64,000 nucleotides of DNA from JAHBVH01 sp034432375 (GCA_034432375.1 DAOUCA010000099.1:1-64000), one strand, 5' to 3'; counted from the stretch's first letter, positions 1 through 8,399 are shown. Notes: generated by a model not told the origin, from the sequence alone. Translations and numbers: made by a program.

Positions 1-134
1 TCGCCAAACCTTGTTTTGGCGGAAATTTCCAGATGTCATTCCTGCGCAGGCAGGAATCTACTCGTGTAACATGAAGATGGATTCCTGCCTGCGCAGGAAT
101 GACGGCTCTAATTTCTGAAATTGGCGAAGGTATT
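1..134. mobile_element. MITE-like palindromic element, copy 1 (left end outside window)
   Basis: This stretch matches 40971-41104 with a single base difference (A at 6, G at 40976). The right end reads GGCGAAGGTATT, the inverse of AATACCTTCGCC, which is visible at the left end of copy 2. Inside is a 24-bp perfect inverted repeat beginning GTCATTCCTGCG (from about 34) and ending GCGCAGGAATGAC (about 103). The inner motif resembles ATTCC-N8-GGAAT repeats that are widely dispersed in bacteria. No coding capacity, so movement would depend on a transposase elsewhere. Near identity of two copies 41 kb apart suggests recent mobility or gene conversion. Confidence 0.85.
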
Positions 135-250
135 GCTTGCGCAGAAGCGCGTTTCAACGCACTGTGCCTACCAGCCAGCCATCTCAACGCTTGTTGTTTC
201 GTGTTAATCCTTCAGCCCTTCAGCGCAATGAAATTCAAGGAGAACTTTGT

Positions 251-655
251 GTGACGACTGTCCGCCTGGCCGTGAACGGCACATTGATGCGTGGATTAGC
301 GCTCAATGACAATCTGCTCAATGTGGGTGCAACCTTTGTCTGTGAAGCGCAAACCGATGCCCACTACCGCCTTTGGACGATTGCCGATCGTCATCCTGCC
401 ATGATGCGTGTTGCCGTTGGTGGCACTACAGTGGCGCTCGAAATCTGGGAACTACCAGCTGCCGCGATTGCAACGATCTTGACACAAGAGCCGGCTGGTC
501 TTTGCATTGGCCGCATCAATCTCGATGACGGCAGTAGTATTCTAGGGGTATTAGGTGAAGCCTATCTCTGTGATACGGGGACAGAAATCACGCAGTATGG
601 GGGGTGGCGCGCGTATATGGCCACAAAAGCGGGCAAAGCAGAGGATACCCAATGA
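251..655 (+). CDS. allophanate hydrolase C-terminal-domain-like protein
   Basis: A 134-residue protein that matches, from memory of the family, the C-terminal domain of allophanate hydrolase (AtzF/DUR1 type): an N-terminal VNGTLMRG segment, the YRLWTI and WELP strands, and the closing GEAYLCDTGTEITQYGGW block. It occurs here alone, without the amidase domain; upstream DNA is outside the window or MITE. In the full enzyme this domain takes part in decarboxylation of N-carboxycarbamate. The GTG start at 251 has AAGGAG 9 nt upstream; the longer reading from 137 would begin in DNA next to the MITE and lacks such a site. Its stop overlaps the next gene's ATG (ATGA), so it is the first visible gene of an uptake operon. 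Role in biuret/ureide catabolism is inferred from the operon. Confidence 0.72.
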   Translation: MTTVRLAVNGTLMRGLALNDNLLNVGATFVCEAQTDAHYRLWTIADRHPAMMRVAVGGTTVALEIWELPAAAIATILTQEPAGLCIGRINLDDGSSILGVLGEAYLCDTGTEITQYGGWRAYMATKAGKAEDTQ

Positions 656-2187
656 GTGCACAACAGGAACAACCAATCTTAGAGACCCGGGGCCTGACCA
701 AGCGCTTTGGCAATTTTGTGGCCAATCGTGGGATCGACCTCACCATCTATGCGGGTGAAGTCCATGCCATTCTTGGCGAAAATGGGGCTGGCAAGAGCAC
801 GCTGATGAAGTCGCTCTATGGCTTCCACCAGCCCGAAGAGGGCGAAATTCTGCTCAAGGGCAACGTTGTGACCATTCCAACGCCACAGGTGGGACGCGAT
901 CTGGGCATCGGTATGGTCTTTCAAAATTTTACGCTGGTACCGGCAATGACCGCGCTGGAAAATATCGCGCTCTTTCTGCCCGATGGCAAACGAAAGCTTG
1001 ACTACCGCTCGATTGAACGACGCGTGGCCGAGATGGGTGAACGCTACGGCTTGACAATTGCACTGCGCAGCCGGGTTGCTTCGCTCGATATTGGGGAACG
1101 ACAGCGGTTGGAGATCCTCAAGGTTCTGCTCAGTGGTGCACGGATTCTGATCTTTGATGAGCCAACCAGCGTGTTGCCGCCGCAAGAGATTGAGCGCTTT
1201 TTCCAAGTTCTCCAACGCCTGCGCGCGGATGGCTATGCTATCCTCTTTATTACCCACAAATTGCCAGAAGTGATGGCGATTGCTGACCACATCACCATCT
1301 TGCGTAGTGGGAGTATTGCCGGCTATATGTCACGGGCTGAAGCATCGGAAGCGGCAATTGTGCAGATGATGTTGGGCAAAGCGCCGCCACCACCGGCCAC
1401 CCGTGAAGGGGCGGATCGTCGCGCCGACCTATTGGCGGAACTGCGTGATGTCGCGGTCGATTCTGCCGACTCCAATGGTCGCCGTAATGTGCCGTTGCAG
1501 TCGATCAATCTGCAACTTTATGCCGGTGAGATTGTCGGGGTGGCAGGAATTTCAGGCAGCGGGCAACGCGAATTGGGCGATGCACTGCTGGGCTTGTTAC
1601 CCTTGCAGCATGGCGAACGATGGATTGGCAAAGAGGCGGCGACCAGTTGGAGCGCTGCGCACATTCGGCGGAGTGGCATCTCTTGCATTCCAGAGGATGC
1701 CTTGCAGATGGGTGCTGTGAGCGGCATGACTGTTTCCGAAAATATGATCTTGGGGGAACAAGGGCGCTACAGCCACCTTGGTGGCTTGGTGATGGATTGG
1801 CGCGGCGTACGCACGGCAGCCACCGCAGCGTTGAATAATCTTTTTTCCACCAATCCCCCCCGGCTAGAGGTTCCGGCGGGGACGCTCTCTGGGGGCAATT
1901 TGCAGCGGGTAGTCGTTGCGCGTGAGGTTGCGCGTGATCCGCAACTCTTACTGGCCTATTACCCAGCGCGTGGTCTCGATGTGGCCAATGCGGAGGCAAT
2001 GCGCCAATTGCTGTTGCGCTGTCGTGGGCAAGGGGCCGGGGTGCTCTTCTTTTCGGAAGATTTGGAAGAGCTTTTTGCACTGAGTGATCGCCTTTTGGTT
2101 CTCTATCATGGGAAACTCGTTGGCGAATTGCAGCCACAGGAGTATGATGCACAACGGGTCGGTTATTTAATGACAGGGGGGGCTTAA
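652..2187 (+). CDS. ABC transporter ATP-binding protein, nucleoside/BMP (NupO/RbsA) type
   Basis: A 511-residue double-cassette ATPase that would power uptake through the two permeases downstream. First cassette: Walker A GENGAGKST at about 42-50, signature LDIGERQRLEI, Walker B LIFDEPTS. Second cassette: degenerate P-loop GISGSGQRE near 300, intact signature LSGGNLQRV near 420 and LLLAYYPARGLDV in place of Walker B, as is normal for this class. The ATG at 652 overlaps the stop of the preceding gene by 4 nt; the in-frame ATG at 604 would only add a tail read within the previous gene. Substrate is probably a nucleoside or small nitrogenous compound given the BMP lipoprotein and hydrolases in the operon. 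Confidence 0.93.
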   Translation: MSAQQEQPILETRGLTKRFGNFVANRGIDLTIYAGEVHAILGENGAGKSTLMKSLYGFHQPEEGEILLKGNVVTIPTPQVGRDLGIGMVFQNFTLVPAMTALENIALFLPDGKRKLDYRSIERRVAEMGERYGLTIALRSRVASLDIGERQRLEILKVLLSGARILIFDEPTSVLPPQEIERFFQVLQRLRADGYAILFITHKLPEVMAIADHITILRSGSIAGYMSRAEASEAAIVQMMLGKAPPPPATREGADRRADLLAELRDVAVDSADSNGRRNVPLQSINLQLYAGEIVGVAGISGSGQRELGDALLGLLPLQHGERWIGKEAATSWSAAHIRRSGISCIPEDALQMGAVSGMTVSENMILGEQGRYSHLGGLVMDWRGVRTAATAALNNLFSTNPPRLEVPAGTLSGGNLQRVVVAREVARDPQLLLAYYPARGLDVANAEAMRQLLLRCRGQGAGVLFFSEDLEELFALSDRLLVLYHGKLVGELQPQEYDAQRVGYLMTGGA

Positions 2188-3252
2188 ATGACAACAATTA
2201 ATCAACCGCTGCCCATCGTGTCGCGCCGGCCTATGATTGGCGCGGTCGGCATGGTCATTTTGCGTCCGATTGCGGCGCTTGTCACGGCGATGGTGCTCTT
2301 TGGCATTGTGCTACTATTGGTGGGCAAAGATCCGATCCAAGCCTATATTGATATCTATAAGAACACCTTGGGCAGCCGTTATGCCATTTCGGAGGTTCTG
2401 GTCAAGACAATTCCGCTGTTGCTTTGTGCATTGGCAGTCTTACTTCCGGCCCGGTTGGGGCTTGTCAATGTCGGGGGCGAAGGACAGCTATACATGGGGG
2501 CTTGGCTGGCCACTTGGGGCGCGCTGACTTTTGGCGATCTGCCCCAGCCCCTGGGCGTGCCGATTGTCTTGATCCTGGGTTTTATCGGTGGCGGTCTGTG
2601 GGCGGCCATTCCCGCTTTTCTGCGGGCCAAGGGCTGGCTCAACGAAGTGATCTCGACGCTGCTGCTCAACTATGTGGCGATCCAGATCATCAACTACTTT
2701 GTCTATGGCGCTTGGCGCGACCCGGAAAGTGCCAATTTCCCCCAAACCGTCAAGTTTGCCGATGGCTATCGTATTCCACAACTGTGGGGCACGCGGATTC
2801 ATCTGACCCTTCTGGTTGGATTGGCTGCCGCGCTGCTGATCTTTCTACTGTTGCGCTACACACGGTGGGGCTATGCCATGCGGGCGATTGGGGGCAACGC
2901 CGAAGCTTCAAATCGTCATGGCTTCCCGATTGCCCAATATTTGATTGTGAGCATGTTTATTGCGGGGGGCCTGGCCGGCATTGCGGGTGTCGGTGAAATT
3001 ATGGCGATTCAAGGGCGCTTACGTCCAGGATTTTCGCCCGGCTATGGCTATATCGGTTTTCTGATCAGTTGGCTGGCCGGTCATAGCCCCTTTGGGGCGA
3101 TTGTCATGGCGTTCCTGCTGGCCATTATCGCCCTTGGCGGTGATACGCTGCAAATTACGCAGAGTGTGCCTTTTTCAACCGTAAATATTCTGATGGCCTC
3201 GATTCTCTTTGTCGTGCTGGGTAATTTCTTTGGGAAAAAGGTAGACAGGTAA
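2188..3252 (+). CDS. ABC transporter permease, nucleoside/BMP (NupP) type
   Basis: A 354-residue polytopic membrane protein of the branched-chain/sugar/nucleoside permease superfamily. About nine hydrophobic segments; typical family blocks are LVNVGGEGQLYMGA, WLNEVISTLLLNYVA with PGYGYIGF near the C-terminus. The ATG directly abuts the TAA of the ATPase gene, so translation is coupled. The last codons (KVDR, stop) lie within a purine-rich 8-bp-period tract that continues into the intergenic region. Pairs with the smaller permease at 3383. Confidence 0.92.
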   Translation: MTTINQPLPIVSRRPMIGAVGMVILRPIAALVTAMVLFGIVLLLVGKDPIQAYIDIYKNTLGSRYAISEVLVKTIPLLLCALAVLLPARLGLVNVGGEGQLYMGAWLATWGALTFGDLPQPLGVPIVLILGFIGGGLWAAIPAFLRAKGWLNEVISTLLLNYVAIQIINYFVYGAWRDPESANFPQTVKFADGYRIPQLWGTRIHLTLLVGLAAALLIFLLLRYTRWGYAMRAIGGNAEASNRHGFPIAQYLIVSMFIAGGLAGIAGVGEIMAIQGRLRPGFSPGYGYIGFLISWLAGHSPFGAIVMAFLLAIIALGGDTLQITQSVPFSTVNILMASILFVVLGNFFGKKVDR

Positions 3253-3365
3253 ACAGGGAAACAGGGAAATAGGTAGACAGGTAGAGAGGGAAATAAGTAT
3301 TACTTGTGTACCTGTTTCCCTGTTTACTTACCTACCTCTTTCCTTCTCTACCTCTTTCCCTCTCT
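3241..3365 (+). repeat. 8-bp-period tract spanning the stop codon, with complementary fold-back
   Basis: Units of the form AGGTAGAC/AGGTAAAC/AGGGAAAC follow each other every 8 bp from the last codons of the permease gene to about 3300. The stop codon TAA is part of the tract. A 16-bp stretch at 3250-3265 is exactly complementary to 3311-3326, so the transcript can fold into a long hairpin; the remainder to 3365 is pyrimidine-rich complement. No T-run follows, so termination is uncertain and the operon may read through. The same kind of tract follows other stop codons at 5593, 15120, 18060, 28406 and 44090. Confidence 0.75.
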
Positions 3366-3382
3366 TTAATAACGGAGCAACC

Positions 3383-4297
3383 ATGTTAACGTTTATTGTG
3401 GGTGTTTTGACAGGGGCCATTGGGGCGGGGACATCGGTGCTCTATGCCGCGCTGGGCGAAGTGATCAGTGAACGCGCTGGGGTGATCAATCTTGGTGTAG
3501 AGGGCGCGATGCTGATTGGCGCGGCTGTCGGTATTGCGGTGACCGCACAGACGGAGATGGCCTTGGTGGGGCTGTTGGCCGGAATGTTAGCCGGTGGTCT
3601 CTTTAACCTGCTCTTTGCCTACCTCGTGGTAACACGGAAGGCAAATCAACTGGCTAGTGGCCTGACCTTGGGCTTTTTGGGCATTGGCTTGAGCGCGTTG
3701 ATCGGGCGACCCTACGTTGGTCAATTGGTGCAAGGGTTGCCCAAGTTGCCCATTCCCTATTTAGCGGATCTGCCCTACTTGGGGCGGCTCTTTTTTCGGC
3801 ATGATATCCTCATCTATGCGGTTGTACCGGTGGCGATTCTGCTCTCTTGGCTCTTGGCCAATACCCGTTGGGGTCTGGCGCTGCGCACGGTGGGCGAAGA
3901 TCGGACCGTTGCCTATGCCGCTGGGTTGCGTCCGGCGCTCTTGCAATATCAGGCCATCTTTATTGGGGGGCTGCTGGCTGGGCTAGGTGGTGTTCATCTG
4001 GCGTTAGCCTATACCGGCGTTTGGGCCGAAAACATGACTGCTGGGCGAGGCTTTATTGCGGTGGCGTTGGTGATCTTTGCCGGCTGGAGCCCAACCCGCG
4101 CCGTGTGGGGTGCCTTGCTCTTTGGAGGTGCCTTGGCCTTTCAGTTGCAATTGCAGGCCCGTGGTGCACCCGTCTCGCCCTTTTTACTGGACATGTTGCC
4201 ATATCTGCTCACGCTCGGTGTATTGCTTGCCTTACGTAAGCGAGCGGGTTATACTATGCCCGCGGGTCTGGCCGCGGTCTTTGAAGGGATGCGCTAA
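3383..4297 (+). CDS. ABC transporter permease, nucleoside/BMP (NupQ) type
   Basis: A 304-residue integral membrane permease, the shorter partner usual in BMP-type uptake systems. Visible family blocks are LYAALGEVISERAGVINLGVE close to the N-terminus, then GLTLGFLGIGLSALIG, and FIAVALVIFAGWSPTRA in the last third. It follows the first permease after a 130-bp repeat tract, with GGAG 8 nt before the ATG. With the ATPase and the lipoprotein it forms a complete importer. It is followed by a 148-bp spacer without visible structure. Confidence 0.92.
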   Translation: MLTFIVGVLTGAIGAGTSVLYAALGEVISERAGVINLGVEGAMLIGAAVGIAVTAQTEMALVGLLAGMLAGGLFNLLFAYLVVTRKANQLASGLTLGFLGIGLSALIGRPYVGQLVQGLPKLPIPYLADLPYLGRLFFRHDILIYAVVPVAILLSWLLANTRWGLALRTVGEDRTVAYAAGLRPALLQYQAIFIGGLLAGLGGVHLALAYTGVWAENMTAGRGFIAVALVIFAGWSPTRAVWGALLFGGALAFQLQLQARGAPVSPFLLDMLPYLLTLGVLLALRKRAGYTMPAGLAAVFEGMR

Positions 4298-4445
4298 CGA
4301 CTCATCCCACCCCAACTTCCCCAATAGTAGAAAGAATTGTCTCCTTTCCGTGTTTGGTGGTAGTGAAGAGGATGTGGGTCGTACTTATCCAGTTTAACCT
4401 TTAATCAATCCCCTAATCACAATATTCAACTAGGAGTAGAGAACG

Positions 4446-5585
4446 ATGCAACGCAAATTTATGGCTTTCGCGCTGTTGTTGATCACGCTGTTGATTTTTG
4501 CCGGCTGTGCTGTACCAGCGACAGCCCCGACCGCTGACGAAGGTAGTAGCACAGATGCTACCAATGAAGAAGCCGCCACCGGTGAAGAATTCATTGTCGG
4601 TGCTCTCCATGTCGGCTCGATGAATGATGCCGGCTACAATCAGGCCCACCACGCCGGCTTGATCGCCATGACCGAAAATCTGCCCAATGTCAAGCTGATC
4701 GAAGCTGAAAATGTGCCCGAAAGCGCCGATGCTGAACGCGTCATGGAAAATATGATCCAGCAGGGAGCCAAGATGATCTTCCCGCAGAGTTTTGGCTATC
4801 TGGACCCCGCCCTCAATGTAGCCGAGAAGTATCCCGATGTGATCTTTATGCATCCGGCCGGTTTCAAGTTGGCTGACAATCTGGGGACCTATTGGGGCAA
4901 CAACTTTGAGGCGATGTATCTGACCGGGATCGCCGCCGGCGCGGCCACCGAATCAAATAAGCTGGGCTTTATTACCGCCTTCCCGATTCCCAATATTCTG
5001 GCCTCGGTCAATGCCTTTCACTTGGGTGCTAAGTCGGTCAACCCCGATGTCGAGACAACATTGGTGATCAATGGCTCTTGGGTCGATCCGGCTAAGGAAG
5101 CCGCCGCCACCAATGCATTGGCCGACGCCGGTGTCGATGTGGTGACGATGATCGTCGATTCGCCGGTGACCGTCGTCAAGACGGCAGAAGAGCGGGGCAT
5201 CAAGGTTGTCGGCTTCCACTCTGACGCGCTCGAACAATTTGCGCCCAATGGCTGGTTGACTGGTGTCGCCTACACCTGGGGTCCGCTATATACCCGTCTC
5301 GTCCAATCGGTCATGGATGGTACCTGGACGAGCGAGCACATCCGCGGTGGCATTGAGACAGATTATGTTTCACTCGCAGCCTACGGACCTTCGGTCACCG
5401 AAGAGACTAAGCAGCAGATTGCCGATGCCGAAGCAGCGTTGGTCAGTGGGGACCTCAAGATCTTCCAGGGTCCGATCCTCGACAACGAAGGCACCGTGCG
5501 GATTCCGGAAGGCGAAGCCGGCGGTATGGAACTGCTGGATACGACCGATTGGCTGGTTGAAGGTGTGATCGGGCAGACGGAGTAG
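4446..5585 (+). CDS. BMP-family substrate-binding lipoprotein
   Basis: A 379-residue secreted lipoprotein that captures substrate for the transporter encoded just upstream. Signal peptide with lipobox LIFAGC (Cys at about 21), then a Thr/Ala/Glu-rich linker, then the BMP (Med/PnrA) fold with family blocks HVGSMNDAGYNQAHH, GAKMIFPQSFGY, YWGNNFEAMYLTGIAAG and GVDVVTMIVDSP. BMP proteins usually bind purine nucleosides, but with an allophanate-hydrolase-type and a biuret-hydrolase-type gene around it a ureide, purine or biuret-like ligand is a reasonable alternative. Followed by an octad tract and a strong terminator. Confidence 0.92.
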   Translation: MQRKFMAFALLLITLLIFAGCAVPATAPTADEGSSTDATNEEAATGEEFIVGALHVGSMNDAGYNQAHHAGLIAMTENLPNVKLIEAENVPESADAERVMENMIQQGAKMIFPQSFGYLDPALNVAEKYPDVIFMHPAGFKLADNLGTYWGNNFEAMYLTGIAAGAATESNKLGFITAFPIPNILASVNAFHLGAKSVNPDVETTLVINGSWVDPAKEAAATNALADAGVDVVTMIVDSPVTVVKTAEERGIKVVGFHSDALEQFAPNGWLTGVAYTWGPLYTRLVQSVMDGTWTSEHIRGGIETDYVSLAAYGPSVTEETKQQIADAEAALVSGDLKIFQGPILDNEGTVRIPEGEAGGMELLDTTDWLVEGVIGQTE

Positions 5586-5592
5586 GGCGAGT

Positions 5593-5640
5593 GGTAGATC
5601 GGTAAAACGGTAAATCGGTAGACCAGTAAATTGGGAGACA
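5593..5640 (+). repeat. 8-bp-period GGTARAY tract after stop codon
   Basis: Starting 8 nt after the TAG stop of the BMP gene, units TGGTAGAT, CGGTAAAA, CGGTAAAT, CGGTAGAC and CAGTAAAT follow every 8 bp and run directly into the terminator stem. It has the same polarity relative to the upstream gene as the tracts at 3241, 18060 and 28406. Confidence 0.7.
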
Positions 5641-5687
5641 GGGAGCACCAGGCTTTTTGTGGTTGGTGCTCTTGTCTCCCTTTTTTT
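5633..5687 (+). terminator. rho-independent terminator of the BMP transporter operon
   Basis: Perfect-to-near-perfect arms GGGAGACAGGGAGCACCA and TTGGTGCTCTTGTCTCCC enclose a short loop and are followed by seven T residues (5681-5687). This is the strongest intrinsic terminator in the window and separates the transporter genes from the hydrolase gene at 5826. Confidence 0.88.
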
Positions 5688-5697
5688 AGATGCTGTT

Positions 5698-5754
5698 GGC
5701 GAATTCCGTAGGCGGACCCTGAGCTTGTCGAAGGGGGAGCCTACGGAATTCGCC
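5698..5754. repeat. palindromic element with GAGCTTGTCGAAG core
   Basis: Arms GGCGAATTCCGTAGGC and GCCTACGGAATTCGCC (16 bp, perfect) flank a core containing CCCTGAGCTTGTCGAAGGG, itself a palindrome known as a common dispersed repeat in many bacteria. A related core (CTTCGACAAGCTTAG) sits in the element at 13756-13866. Confidence 0.75.
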
Positions 5755-5825
5755 ATACCATGTGTATATTTTATTTCTTGGCATGGCCAAATAGACCTTT
5801 TGCAAAAGAAAGCACGGTACTAAGC

Positions 5826-6503
5826 ATGACGACGGTTACGATTCCTGCGGAACCCCATCCGGTGACGATTGACCTGACGGAAACGGCGTTGGTGGTGATT
5901 GATATGCAGCGCGATTTTCTTTACCCCGAAGGATTTGGTGCGCTTTTGGGCAATGATGTGACCTTGCTGCAACGCACAATTGCGCCGATCCAGCAGGTGC
6001 TGGCGGCGGCGCGGGCACAAGGGATGCTGATCATTCACACGCGCGAGGGCCACAAGCCCGACCTGAGTGACTGCCCACCCGCCAAACGCGATCGCTGGCC
6101 GGAAGGCACGCGGATTGGCGATCCAGGACCAATGGGCCGTATTCTCATTCAGGGCGAAAAAGGGCATGGCATCATTGACGAAGTCGCACCGTTGCCCGGC
6201 GAGATTGTCTTGGATAAGCCGGGCAAGGGCTCATTTTATGCCACCACTTTGGATGAGATCCTGCGTGAGGCGGGCATCCACAATCTGCTCATCACCGGCG
6301 TGACGACCGATGTCTGTTGCAGCGCCACGGTGATCGGCGCGAACGACCGCGGCTACAACGCGATTGTGCTCGCTGACTGCGTAGCCTCCTATAGCCCAGA
6401 GCGCCACGCGGCAACACTCGCAACCATCAGCGCCCAAGGCGGCATCTTTGGTTGGGTGACCGAGTCGCATAATCTACTTGATGGATTGGTATCGCAGATC
6501 TAA
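5826..6503 (+). CDS. isochorismatase-family cysteine hydrolase, biuret-amidohydrolase-like
   Basis: A 225-residue hydrolase. The Asp-Lys-Cys triad is visible: D26 in VVIDMQRDF, K131 in DKPGKGSF, C164 in TTDVCC, with the usual non-prolyl cis-peptide region before the Cys. The blocks HTREGHKPDL and IGDPGPMGRIL closely recall biuret amidohydrolase (BiuH), which converts biuret to allophanate and ammonia; other ureido-amidases of the family share them, so the substrate is not certain. It lies downstream of an allophanate-hydrolase-type protein and a BMP transporter, which fits nitrogen scavenging. The ATG at 5826 matches family N-terminal length; the ATG at 5760 would begin at the edge of the palindrome. 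Only weak ribosome-binding sequence is seen. Confidence 0.8.
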   Translation: MTTVTIPAEPHPVTIDLTETALVVIDMQRDFLYPEGFGALLGNDVTLLQRTIAPIQQVLAAARAQGMLIIHTREGHKPDLSDCPPAKRDRWPEGTRIGDPGPMGRILIQGEKGHGIIDEVAPLPGEIVLDKPGKGSFYATTLDEILREAGIHNLLITGVTTDVCCSATVIGANDRGYNAIVLADCVASYSPERHAATLATISAQGGIFGWVTESHNLLDGLVSQI

Positions 6504-6529
6504 GGCCATGTCAAAATTAAAATTATCCA

Positions 6530-6612
6530 TGAAGAGCACGAAGTTTTATGAGAAAAGAGCAAGCCCTTGGTAGGTCTTGGCGTGACTTGGTGTGTCTTGG
6601 TGGATAGTTGGT
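6530..6612. repeat. decayed CACGAAG/CTTGGTG-type intergenic repeat
   Basis: The stretch carries the words CATGAAGAGCACGAAG on one side and CTTGGCGTGACTTGGTGTGTCTTGGTGGAT on the other in spaced form, a decayed inverted version of the repeats seen at 19720-19775, 54875-54960 and 62014-62123. Such CACGAAG-type repeats are common between genes in many environmental bacteria. No coding function seen. Confidence 0.5.
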
Positions 6613-6688
6613 TCTTTTGAATGACCTAAAACGCGTTTTAGCAAAAATGCAATTTGCCTTTTCCTGTTAACCGTGCTAAACTATGTTC

Positions 6689-6748
6689 AGTCAGGAACAG
6701 CGTGCGGATTTATCCGCTATCGGGGGAACGCTGTTTCTGACTTTTTTT
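6689..6748 (+). terminator. rho-independent terminator
   Basis: Arms AGTCAGGAACAGCGT and ACGCTGTTTCTGACT pair with one mismatch and are followed by a run of T (6741-6748). It lies 186 bp after the biuret-hydrolase-like gene and 14 bp before the end of the convergent propeller gene, so it probably stops transcription coming from the left. Confidence 0.8.
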
Positions 6749-6761
6749 ATTGGCGTTTCTC

Positions 6762-7466
6762 CTACCCCGAAATCGTTGCCACCCAACCCGAACTCGCATC
6801 GCAATAGATAAAACCCTCGCCATAATTAGAGAGGCAGTGGGGTTCAGCATGTGGTGTCGGTACTTCAATTCGATCTAACTCATGGCCATCCGTCAGATCG
6901 AGCTTGACGATCACTCGATTGGCAGTGTGAACCACCCAAATACCATCTTCGACGCGCACAACGCCGTGGGCGCGCTGATAGGGTAGCGCGATCACCTGTT
7001 GGATGCTCCAGTCGCTGATGCGCATCTTGGTCAGGGTTTGACTTTTGAGCGTCGTCACCCAGATGGTGTCCGCCTCGAAGCGGTCGATCTCCAGCCCGTG
7101 GGTGCCGCCGCCACCGGGCAGCGGATAACGCTCCAGCGTGGCACCCGTCTGCGGATCGACCTTGAGGATCGCGCCATCATGGGCGTCGGCATCGTTGGGA
7201 CGCGCCGGGCGCCAGAGTTGGGCCCCGCCATTGGCCGCCAGCCAAAGCGCACTGCCATCCCAGCCGAGTCCGCTGGTGTTTGAGCACTCAGTCGGGATGT
7301 CATGAATATAGCGCGGCACGTTGTAATAGTCGATGGGTGCATTCTGATCGACCAGCATGACGCGGTCGGTGATCTGGTCAACAATCCAGAGACCCTGGTC
7401 GGTGATCTGGATGCCATTGGGCACGCCATAGGGGGCGCGGAAAAGATTTTGGATGGTGCGGCTCAT
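6762..7466 (-). CDS. beta-propeller (SMP-30/NHL-like) protein
   Basis: A 234-residue protein without a signal peptide. Repeating blade-like strands are visible, for example GIQITDQGLWIVDQ, TSGLGWDGSALWLAANGG, THGLEIDRFEADTIWVTT and AHGVVRVEDGIWVVHTANR, each with a D/E-(x)-LW or IW signature. The length would make about four blades, short for a six-bladed lactonase, so it may dimerise or be incomplete as a propeller. AAGGAGAA precedes the ATG at good spacing. It lies downstream of the Ldh_2 and 2H-phosphoesterase-like genes on the same strand but 390 bp away, across repeats. Exact substrate unknown. Confidence 0.72.
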   Translation of the reverse strand: MSRTIQNLFRAPYGVPNGIQITDQGLWIVDQITDRVMLVDQNAPIDYYNVPRYIHDIPTECSNTSGLGWDGSALWLAANGGAQLWRPARPNDADAHDGAILKVDPQTGATLERYPLPGGGGTHGLEIDRFEADTIWVTTLKSQTLTKMRISDWSIQQVIALPYQRAHGVVRVEDGIWVVHTANRVIVKLDLTDGHELDRIEVPTPHAEPHCLSNYGEGFIYCDASSGWVATISG

Positions 7467-7657
7467 TGGGTTCTCCTTGAAATTGGGTTGATCGTTTCAT
7501 CAGTGACATTCTTTCCAGACAGGGGAAATTTTCTTGGTTCAATAGGATCTCACGGGGTGACTCGCTTTGGTTTCGATACGCCCCCTACTGCCGGGGCTAC
7601 TCAACCGCCGCTAGCTTATTTCAATCCCCTGAAAGCCCAAAGAAACATTTTCTTTGG

Positions 7658-7723
7658 GGACACGGATTGTGGGAAACACGGATAACGGTCTGATAAAATC
7701 CGTGTTTCTAACAATCCGTGTCC
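7658..7723. repeat. inverted repeat with ACACGGAT arms
   Basis: Left arm about 7658-7684 (GGACACGGATTGT, then AACACGGAT) pairs with right arm 7698-7723 (ATCCGTGTT, then ACAATCCGTGTCC). It belongs to the ACACGGAT/ACACAGAT class of dispersed intergenic repeats, also hinted at 27440-27500. The 7467-7657 stretch next to it holds no recognisable gene. Confidence 0.65.
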
Positions 7724-7833
7724 ATAATCAGTAGACCGCAATCGCGAAGTGAGCACGCCTACGTGCGAAACCGGGATCCCCATGGGGAGCGGCACGTGGG
7801 CGTGCCTACTACGCTACGGTCTACTGATTATGG
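7722..7833. mobile_element. palindromic MITE-like element
   Basis: Perfect 17-bp terminal inverted repeats, CCATAATCAGTAGACCG and CGGTCTACTGATTATGG, enclose 78 bp with a further imperfect inverted core (AGCACGCCTACGTGC ... GCACGTGGGCGTGCCT). It directly adjoins the previous inverted repeat. Non-coding. Confidence 0.75.
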
Positions 7834-7853
7834 AATGCTTGTAAAATACGCAA

Positions 7854-8399
7854 TTACTCGGGCAGCTCCCACTCCGCTATCAACCTATACTCCTCTTGGC
7901 CGACCACCTGTGAGACGACGAGGCGACTGCCAACAAAGAGTGGTTGGGGGAAGGGGAGTGGCTGCGGCGTTGGCATCAGCGCTTCTGTATTCCCTTCCAG
8001 AACAGTAATCAACTCCACTGGTTCTTGATAGTGGGGAGTGAGGCCATTCTGCAGCACTGTTCGACGTACGATTGTATCGAGTATTTGTAGTGGTTTGGTC
8101 CGTTCTGCGCGGCATTTGAGGATCTCTTTTCCACGAAACGCTGAATAGAAGGACCGTAGATCGACGCCCACGATCGGCACAGGGGCAAGCTGCGCCGTGG
8201 CTGTTTGCAGGGCATTGACCACCGCTGCCAATTGTGCCTGGTCCGCACAGACAAAGCGTTGCAAGCTGACATGGAGCGGATCTGTTCGGCTGCCACCGTG
8301 TATCTTCTGCCATTGATTCTGCCACGCCGTCTCTGCGCTGGTCAGTGGCGTAGAGGGGGTCAATAGCACAAAGATGTCGTCTATTTGCGCTGCACGCAT
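7854..8399 (-). CDS. 2'-5' RNA ligase-like (2H phosphoesterase superfamily) protein
   Basis: A 181-residue protein whose start lies 3 nt after the stop of the upstream dehydrogenase gene, so the two are co-translated. The segment DPLHVSLQRF near residue 42 looks like the first H-x-S motif of the LigT/2H phosphoesterases, and overall length fits. The expected second H-x-T/S motif in the C-terminal half is not evident; the equivalent place reads ELITVLEG, lacking the histidine. It may therefore be a non-catalytic member, or the resemblance may be superficial. Function unknown. Confidence 0.6.
   Translation of the reverse strand: MRAAQIDDIFVLLTPSTPLTSAETAWQNQWQKIHGGSRTDPLHVSLQRFVCADQAQLAAVVNALQTATAQLAPVPIVGVDLRSFYSAFRGKEILKCRAERTKPLQILDTIVRRTVLQNGLTPHYQEPVELITVLEGNTEALMPTPQPLPFPQPLFVGSRLVVSQVVGQEEYRLIAEWELPE

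Noticed and set aside
137..250. Upstream extension of the allophanate-hydrolase-domain protein to 137
   Set aside because: The added residues do not resemble the family and begin 3 bp after the MITE; the GTG at 251 has a good ribosome-binding site.
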